Assembly: GCA_964443325.1 (NCBI GenBank)
Contig: CAYUCL010000010.1
Location: 1-56,336 of the forward strand
Direction: 5' to 3'
Origin: DAOUVR01 sp034430535
GTDB taxonomy: Bacteria; Chloroflexota; Dehalococcoidia; E44-bin15
Length of the DNA stretch: 56,336 nucleotides
Shown here: piece by piece, positions 51,634 to 56,336 of the stretch
How positions within the stretch are numbered: the stretch's first letter is position 1
Layout of the letters: every line of letters starts with the position of its first letter
Program-made: the position numbers and the translations under genes
The notes under the pieces: generated by a model
The model's input: the letters and a program-made list of their open reading frames with translations, nothing else
What the model was told of the DNA's origin: nothing
Database searches by the model: none

Positions 51634-52098
51634 ATGGCTAAGCAACTATACTGGGAAGATGTTGAAGTGGACAGTGAGATAACTCCTCTACCTAAGGTGG
51701 CTACCAGCCAGATGCTGGTAAAATGGGCAGGCGCTTCGGGGGATTTCAACCCCCTTCATTACGATGAACCCTTTGCTGCTGCTTCAGGAGTAGATAAGCC
51801 GGTTGTCCATGGAGCATTGAAGCGTCAGTGGTTGATTCAGTTAATGACCGATTGGATAGGGGAACAAGGGACTCTGAAGAAGTTTTCGTGCCAGTACCGG
51901 GGCTTTGATTACCCGCGATTGATGAAAACGATGGCTGAGCCTCACGAAGGAGACACCTGGTGGTGCAGGGGGAAGGTCACCAACAAATATGTCGAAGGTG
52001 ACGAACATTGTGTCGATTGTGATATCCGGATTGAGGATGGGAAGGGTGAGGTGACAACCCCGGGCAAAGCCACCGTTGTCTTACCGTCTAGAGGCTGA
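51634..52098 (+). CDS. MaoC-like (R)-specific enoyl-CoA hydratase subunit
   Basis: This 154-residue hot-dog-fold protein has the catalytic motif ASGDFNPLHYDEPFAAASG and VVHGALKR, in which Asp and His act on the water molecule. Gene order (two adjacent half-size MaoC genes, 28-base gap, GGAGGAGG before the ATG) indicates a two-subunit hydratase. It would hydrate enoyl-CoA in a pathway with the dehydrogenase and CoA-transferases elsewhere in the window; the exact substrate is unknown. Confidence 0.88.
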   Translation: MAKQLYWEDVEVDSEITPLPKVATSQMLVKWAGASGDFNPLHYDEPFAAASGVDKPVVHGALKRQWLIQLMTDWIGEQGTLKKFSCQYRGFDYPRLMKTMAEPHEGDTWWCRGKVTNKYVEGDEHCVDCDIRIEDGKGEVTTPGKATVVLPSRG

Positions 52099-52152
52099 TT
52101 CTCGGAATATCGATTACTTCGAATTGGTTCTGGGTCCTGGTATCAAACCGTT

Positions 52153-52169
52153 CTGGTACCCCCAAGCGG
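52153..52169 (-). repeat. tRNA-Glu 3'-end copy (att-like), site 2
   Basis: CTGGTACCCCCAAGCGG matches the tRNA-Glu 3' end with two mismatches, and the following GAGTTCGAACC also resembles a T-arm. Confidence 0.5.
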
Positions 52170-52225
52170 GGTGAGTTCGAACCATACATATTGAATAGAT
52201 TGAGCCACCTAATTTGGGAAGATGG

Positions 52226-52729
52226 CTAGTCGGCCGTACTTTGTTTGACAGGCTTGTTCAGAACCCATATCCCAACGTTCAGATACGAAGCAAGGCTGAC
52301 CCACACGATGTAGGGAACAAGAAGGGCTCCTTCCCACACAGAAACCCGAAACGAGGCAACCATCGTTGCCAAGATAAGCAACCACAGGATGGCAATTACT
52401 ATGACTCCGCCCCCCTTGTATCTCCTTCCAAAGAAGGTGACGGACCAGAGGGCGTTGAAGGCAAGCTGAACCCAAAACAGCGTGAAAGCAAGCATGACGC
52501 CAGGAGTGGCCAAACCCTTCTGCCAGACGAGGAAGACGGATATTCCCATGAGTATATAGAGGATGGTCCAAACTGGCCCGAATGCCCAGTTTGGTGGGGT
52601 GTAGCGTGGTTTCTTCAGTCCGGCGTACCAGGTTGGGATCGCTTTGAACGTGAAAAGGCTGCCGATGCCAGCGGCGGTAAAACTGGCAAGGATACTGACA
52701 ACAAGTCTTATGACACTGCTCAAGTCCAT
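52226..52729 (-). CDS. TspO/MBR family protein
   Basis: This 167-residue membrane protein has five hydrophobic helices, typical of TspO. Residues WYAGLKKPRYTPPNWAFGPVW and, near the C-terminus, PYIVWVSLASYLNVGIWVLN are family signatures. TspO binds porphyrins and related tetrapyrroles and is often a stress or light regulator. A TATAAT-like minus-10 lies at 52773-52778 on the same strand with a weak minus-35. Confidence 0.93.
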   Translation of the reverse strand: MDLSSVIRLVVSILASFTAAGIGSLFTFKAIPTWYAGLKKPRYTPPNWAFGPVWTILYILMGISVFLVWQKGLATPGVMLAFTLFWVQLAFNALWSVTFFGRRYKGGGVIVIAILWLLILATMVASFRVSVWEGALLVPYIVWVSLASYLNVGIWVLNKPVKQSTAD

Positions 52730-53072
52730 AATTGGTTCCTTGCGCTATTACTCTATAGGGTTCTTCAGCAAGATTATAACAGATTAAACTTGAGACAATG
52801 TTATGGTTATCTGGCTGAATCACAGGTTCAGAAGTCGCCAAAAACGCCCGCACCAGTTATCCATGGCTCGTGATGCAGCATCGGCCGTTTATCGCAGCAG
52901 TATGAACAGCAGAAACACTGTCGGCGAGTGGCCAATTCTCATTCGATGGGGGCATGAATGCCCCCAAGCGGAGTAATTTAGAAAATATAGGGATTGAGTA
53001 CGAACAACATAGCTCTCTTGGATATCAATTGACACGCGTCTAGGGGGCCCCACAACGGTGCAGTACTCAAAA
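52730..53072. other. Intergenic region with a hairpin tRNA-Glu remnant
   Basis: No gene. It holds the tspO promoter region and, at 52944-52971, a tRNA-Glu acceptor-stem remnant in which both the 5' flank and the 3' end are present and the body of the tRNA is gone. The rest is featureless. Confidence 0.55.
52944..52971 (-). repeat. tRNA-Glu end remnant (att-like), site 3
   Basis: CGATGGGGGCAT at 52944-52955 matches the 5' side of the tRNA-Glu gene and TGCCCCCAAGCGG at 52959-52971 matches its 3' side; together they form a 9-base hairpin with a GA loop. Confidence 0.5.
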
Positions 53073-53660
53073 CTAGGGAGCTGATGATTTCGGAGGAATA
53101 TCAGGTAGGCAGATAAGCATGAGGAGATTGTGTTGTCCTACAAGTTTCGCACATCTTGGACTCCTTGCCAACAAAGAGACCACAAAATAATCACCTGCGC
53201 ATGTGCCAATGTGGATAGCCGCTATTACTAAGGCAATAATGGAGAAGTCCGATGGAATCATGACAAAGAGCAATATACAGAATGATGTTATTAACCCCGA
53301 AGGTGCTAATGCGCAGGCTATCCCCTGGTTTCTGGAAACACAAGCACCGGGAGACAATGCCGAGTATGGATATGGCCAGTGGAAGCCAAGGAGAGGCATT
53401 TGATGGCTAAATAGCCATTGGAAAGCAAAGTGGGACAATTCGTGAGCAATTATTACTATTGGAAGACCTACAACCGCGCCAATAACAACTACTGCAATCA
53501 GCATGGTGGAATAGTTGAATTGACTGAGGATCGTAGCAGAGATAATCGCAATGAGCCCCGCAGTCAGGTATGTTGCGCAATCTGTTTTGCGTCTAACGTT
53601 GCCCTCCCACAAATTCAGGACATGATGTTCACTATAACCTGCCGGACAATTCGTGGACAT
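53073..53660 (-). CDS. Putative membrane zincin peptidase (DUF3267-like)
   Basis: This 195-residue membrane protein has the zinc motif HELSH (H73, E74, H77) at the end of a transmembrane helix and, later, HIGTCAGDYFVVSLLARSP that matches the second conserved element of DUF3267. It has about four hydrophobic segments. I infer an inner-membrane zinc peptidase. The start has no clear ribosome-binding site, so a later start is possible. Confidence 0.72.
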   Translation of the reverse strand: MSTNCPAGYSEHHVLNLWEGNVRRKTDCATYLTAGLIAIISATILSQFNYSTMLIAVVVIGAVVGLPIVIIAHELSHFAFQWLFSHQMPLLGFHWPYPYSALSPGACVSRNQGIACALAPSGLITSFCILLFVMIPSDFSIIALVIAAIHIGTCAGDYFVVSLLARSPRCAKLVGQHNLLMLICLPDIPPKSSAP

Positions 53661-53893
53661 TGTAGTATATCAAGTAGAAGGTTTGGCCTTGCTCCAGAAT
53701 TAGTAGCCCCACCAGGATCGCAAAGGGAAAATAGAGCAGTCACCGTTTGCCTTGCTTCTTTCTCGCTTCTAGCCAAGTCGTTTGACGTGGACTGGCAGCC
53801 TGTAGCTCGCTCAGAAGCTCTTTCCTTTTCCAGCCGACGCTCATAGGGTGGCTAACACCATAAAGATGTAGGAACCCGACGCTAGAGGTCGAT

Positions 53894-54220
53894 TTATTCC
53901 ACCTTGGCTCGCTGTTCGAGCAAGGCAAAGAGATTTAGTCCAGCGTACGCCTGGTCTGACATGACGGTCTGTCCAACTCTTAGAGTGGTGCGGCCCCACG
54001 GCCCCCTTATCTTAACACGTCTGATGGTGGTCCAGTCCCCGCCGGTGTTTCTGACGAACGCATCCCAATCGATCTGCTGGATAAGTTCATTTACCTTGGC
54101 CTCATAGAGAGGTCCATCGAGAACTGGACTCCCACCGGAAAACAGGATCCAGGTGATTTTCGCAGGTGACTTTTTAAGCCCACGCAGCAACCTTGCCAGC
54201 ATGGACAATGCAGCAACCAT
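53894..54220 (-). CDS. Hypothetical protein
   Basis: This is a 108-residue protein starting at the ATG at 54220, preceded by AGGAGG at 7 bases, so translation is credible. It begins with a short hydrophobic, arginine-rich helix and continues as a soluble domain (EAKVNELIQQIDWDAFVRNTGGDW). I recognise no family. It lies in the cassette closest to the tRNA-Glu gene. Confidence 0.6.
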   Translation of the reverse strand: MVAALSMLARLLRGLKKSPAKITWILFSGGSPVLDGPLYEAKVNELIQQIDWDAFVRNTGGDWTTIRRVKIRGPWGRTTLRVGQTVMSDQAYAGLNLFALLEQRAKVE

Positions 54221-54562
54221 AAAACAACCTCCTCTCCACAGGCTGGTTTCGCTATTAGCTCCACGAGGCCCATGCAGCAAAATACAGGCCTCGCTTTACC
54301 ACCCCCGCTCTTAAGAACAAAATAGGCCAGACTCTCTTTTCTGAATACATTAACGCATTATCGATGGGGTTTGGCCTCAATGACCTGACCACGATACCCA
54401 GAAGTTCTCCGGTAGATAACAGGAAAAAGTTTCGGGTAGGAGCACTTATATCATAAGTAAGTGTCTCTGTCAATCGTATGATGGTTTATATCTACCAACT
54501 ATTTGTATAAGAAGGGCGATCTGAGACTGCGTTTCCGAGGGCTCTTTTCATAGAAAGGCATT
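54221..54562. other. Intergenic region upstream of the hypothetical gene
   Basis: A 342-base stretch between the hypothetical gene and tRNA-Glu. A 72-codon frame at 54255-54473 has no ribosome-binding site and no family-like features, so I do not call it. I see no repeat or RNA here. Confidence 0.5.
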
Positions 54563-54639
54563 TGGTGCCCCCAAGCGGATTTGAACCGCTGATTTCCAGC
54601 TTGAAAGGCTGGCGTCCTAGACCGCTAGACGATGGGGGC
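54563..54639 (-). tRNA. tRNA-Glu (UUC anticodon), CCA encoded
   Basis: Reading the minus strand, a full cloverleaf can be drawn: acceptor GCCCCCA pairs with TGGGGGC, the anticodon arm is CCAGC-CTTTCAA-GCTGG with anticodon TTC, and the T-arm AGCGG-TTCAAAT-CCGCT is intact. The 3' CCA is encoded. It lies 48 bases downstream of argC on the same strand. Partial copies of its 3' end occur at 50955, 52153 and 52955. Confidence 0.95.
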
Positions 54640-54687
54640 ATCGGCCATTCAAGTATATCAGGTGGGGGAGTGAGCGGCAACCAGAGG

Positions 54688-55710
54688 TCAGGGGTAAACC
54701 GCAACCCCATCCAGTGCTGTTGCCTCCGGAATCCCGAGCATGAGGTTCATGTTTTGTACCGCCTGCCCGGCCCCGCCTTTTACCAGGTTGTCGATGCAGC
54801 TTATGACGATAAGCCTCCCTGTCCTTGTATCGATAGCGGGGTAAATGAGGCAGAGGTTGCTTCCCCACGTCTGCTTGGTCTGCGGCGGCGAGTCAACGAC
54901 CTTTACAAAGGGCTCTCCCTTGTAAAACGCCTTAAAAAGCTCTCTAATCTCCTCTATTTTCTTCCCGGCAGCCAGCTTTGCATAGCAAGTGGTGAGGATG
55001 CCGCGGCTCATGGGCACCAGGTGAGGGACGAAGGTTACCGAAATTGAGAGGGCTGGGTTTAGTCCTCCAAGCTCCTGTACTATCTCCGGCAGGTGGCGAT
55101 GCCCCTCAAGGGCGTAGGCAGAGGTGTTTTCGTTCGCCTCCGCGAAATGGGTGTTGAGGCTCAGCGCCCGTCCCGCTCCCGAAACCCCGGACTTGGCATC
55201 GATGATGATGTCAGGCTCGATCAGGTTCTCCCTGACAGCAGGGGCGAGGGCGAGGATAGCTCCAGTGGGATAGCAGCCGGGGTTGGCCACCAGGCGGGCA
55301 GAGGCGACCTGGTCACGATTCAGCTCCACTAACCCATACACCGCCTCGCTGAGAAGCTGAGGCATGGGATGGGTAAAGTCGTACCATGTTTCGTAATCCT
55401 TTGCGTCCTTAAGCCTGAAGTCGGCGCTGACGTCAACCACCTTTATACCACGCTCAAGAACCGCTGAAATGGTATCAACACCCGTCTTGTGGGGAAGCGC
55501 AGAAAATGCCAGGTCCACATCCCCAAGCTCGGGCTGGATCTCCAGGTCGATGTCGGCGAGATGGGGTAGGAACTGCGACAGTTTTTGCCCCACAGCGCTT
55601 CTCCCTGTAACTGAGACAAGCTCAACCTGAGGGTGGCGATGAAGGAGCCTGGCCAGCTCCATGCCGATATAGCCGGTAACATTGATAATTCCCACTTTCA
55701 CCTGTTTCAT
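54688..55710 (-). CDS. argC: N-acetyl-gamma-glutamyl-phosphate reductase
   Basis: This 340-residue NADPH enzyme catalyses the third step of arginine synthesis. The catalytic cysteine C146 is in NPGCYPTGA, and the histidine pair in GHRHLPEI (H204, H206) is present. The cofactor loop reads GIINVTGYIG, slightly unlike the usual GASGYTG. The ATG has AAAGGAG upstream. The rest of the arginine operon (argJ, argB, argD) is not in the window. Confidence 0.95.
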   Translation of the reverse strand: MKQVKVGIINVTGYIGMELARLLHRHPQVELVSVTGRSAVGQKLSQFLPHLADIDLEIQPELGDVDLAFSALPHKTGVDTISAVLERGIKVVDVSADFRLKDAKDYETWYDFTHPMPQLLSEAVYGLVELNRDQVASARLVANPGCYPTGAILALAPAVRENLIEPDIIIDAKSGVSGAGRALSLNTHFAEANENTSAYALEGHRHLPEIVQELGGLNPALSISVTFVPHLVPMSRGILTTCYAKLAAGKKIEEIRELFKAFYKGEPFVKVVDSPPQTKQTWGSNLCLIYPAIDTRTGRLIVISCIDNLVKGGAGQAVQNMNLMLGIPEATALDGVAVYP

Positions 55711-55754
55711 GAGCGCTCTCCTTTATCCTATTGTAACCGCAATTACAAAGGGTT

Positions 55755-56129
55755 TCATCTCCTCTTTTCATCCTCTATTTCCCTTAGCCTTTCATCGCTG
55801 ATCCCAAAGTAGTGGGCTATCTCGTGGCGCACCGTCTCCCCAATCTGTCTTTTTATCTCCTTGTCAGAGCGGCATATCCTCTCAATAGGCTTTTGGAATA
55901 TAGTTATCTTATCTGGTAAAGCGGCTCGATGGCGGCCTCCTTCGGTCAGGGGCACGCCTTCGTAAAGGCCCAGTAGCTGGTTGCGATGCTTGAGCCCGAC
56001 GCTGGCTAATATTTCCTGGCTGGGCCATTCCTCTACAATCAGCACGATGTTCTCCAGTCTCTGCCGAAACTCCAGGGGCAGACCATCATACACCTCGGCT
56101 ACTAGCTCTTCAAAGTGTTCCCGTTCCAT
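55755..56129 (-). CDS. Small metallopeptidase-like protein (minimal zincin)
   Basis: This 124-residue protein has HEIAHYFGISDERL with H102, E103 and H106 as the zinc site and D113 as the probable third ligand. It corresponds to the short metallopeptidase family PF06262 found in many Actinobacteria, Chloroflexota and Proteobacteria. Its substrate is unknown. It is 44 bases upstream of argC and likely co-transcribed. Confidence 0.9.
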   Translation of the reverse strand: MEREHFEELVAEVYDGLPLEFRQRLENIVLIVEEWPSQEILASVGLKHRNQLLGLYEGVPLTEGGRHRAALPDKITIFQKPIERICRSDKEIKRQIGETVRHEIAHYFGISDERLREIEDEKRR

Positions 56130-56336
56130 TACTTAACCCCGCAAAAAACTATCTTCCCTTTGCCCTGACCTGTGCCGTTCATGGTTCGACAGGCTCACCA
56201 CGAGCGGTTCGGCAGGCCTGTCCTGAGCGCCGCCGAAGGGCTCACCACGAACGGTATAGGCCATTATATTTATTTCGTTCGCCCTTGTATGTTATTTAAG
56301 GTGGTCCTTCTGCTGAAGGATGTATAGTAGCCAAAA
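56130..56336. repeat. Family-1 palindromic repeat at the right edge
   Basis: Positions 56171-56256 carry CCGTTCATGGTTCGACAGG, GGCCTGTCCTGAGCG and CACCACGAACGG, the same palindromic family as at 82-162 and 4970-5053. No gene. Confidence 0.7.

Noticed and set aside
52214..52873. 219-codon plus-strand frame opposite tspO
   Set aside because: A shadow of the strongly conserved TspO gene, with no start signal.
53418..53846. 142-codon plus-strand frame opposite the DUF3267-like gene
   Set aside because: It is antisense to a gene with an HExxH motif and has no start signals.
54255..54473. 72-codon minus-strand frame before the tRNA
   Set aside because: No ribosome-binding site, no recognisable domain, overlaps the region just upstream of a better supported gene.
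1..56336. Reductive dehalogenase or other hallmark of cultured Dehalococcoides
   Set aside because: No twin-arginine reductive dehalogenase, anchoring protein or corrinoid-ferredoxin pattern was found, so the organism cannot be called an organohalide respirer from this window.

Overview
The window looks like a contig from an uncultivated bacterium, most plausibly a Chloroflexota member of the Dehalococcoidia type. This is inferred from gene content and style: a coenzyme-A-centred metabolism (methylmalonyl-CoA mutase, family III CoA-transferases, acyl-CoA dehydrogenase, MaoC hydratases, an ADP-forming acyl-CoA synthetase alpha subunit), a CetZ-like tubulin homologue, no outer-membrane genes, and many dispersed palindromic repeats. 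A run of 10 N at 39017-39026 shows it is a scaffolded draft, probably a metagenome bin. No 16S rRNA or other marker is present, so the taxonomy stays tentative.

Layout. 1-5573: repeat-rich DNA, a NarL-type response regulator with a soluble histidine kinase, an orphan type IV pilin-like protein, an SDR oxidoreductase and a DUF6391-like protein. 5574-10496: a YifB/ComM ATPase and an osmotic-stress group (MscS channel, trehalose-phosphatase, and a convergent trehalose-phosphate synthase overlapping it). 10716-22713: a long plus-strand run of alaS, ruvX, aroE, aroC, a fused aroK-aroB, a ClC channel and an acyl-CoA synthetase alpha subunit. The aroE-aroC junction is interrupted by a toxin-antitoxin pair flanked by remnants of a second, diverged aroE and aroC. 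22930-28901: a geranylgeranyl-reductase-like flavoprotein, a phytoene-desaturase-like flavoprotein, a CtaB-like prenyltransferase, an acyl-CoA dehydrogenase and tgt. 28885-32954 (minus strand): a methylmalonyl-CoA mutase operon (large subunit, two epimerases, B12 subunit) followed by a NIL-domain protein, an unlisted 51-residue protein and an FdhD-like protein without the usual cysteine pair.

33201-45087 is the most striking region: four consecutive pairs of family III (CaiB/BaiF) CoA-transferases in strict A-B order. Every A protein has an aspartate at the expected catalytic position and every B protein has alanine there, so each pair probably makes one heteromeric enzyme with a catalytic and a non-catalytic chain, as in BbsEF-type enzymes. 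The first A gene is fused in frame to the remnant of yet another CaiB homologue. A methyltransferase gene on the opposite strand separates pair 3 from pair 4, and pair 4 has its own consensus-like promoter.

45174-56129 holds queH, rimI, a CetZ-like GTPase, a J-domain-like protein without HPD, a class III aminotransferase, a MaoC pair, TspO, a DUF3267-like putative peptidase, tRNA-Glu(UUC), argC and a small metallopeptidase. Copies of the tRNA-Glu 3' end lie at 50955, 52153 and 52955 and bound small gene cassettes, which suggests repeated integration next to that tRNA.

Working model: odd-chain or branched acyl-CoA intermediates are made and interconverted by the CoA-transferases, the dehydrogenase and the hydratases, and drain through methylmalonyl-CoA to succinyl-CoA. 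Succinyl-CoA could in turn be the CoA donor for the transferases. The substrates cannot be read from the sequence.
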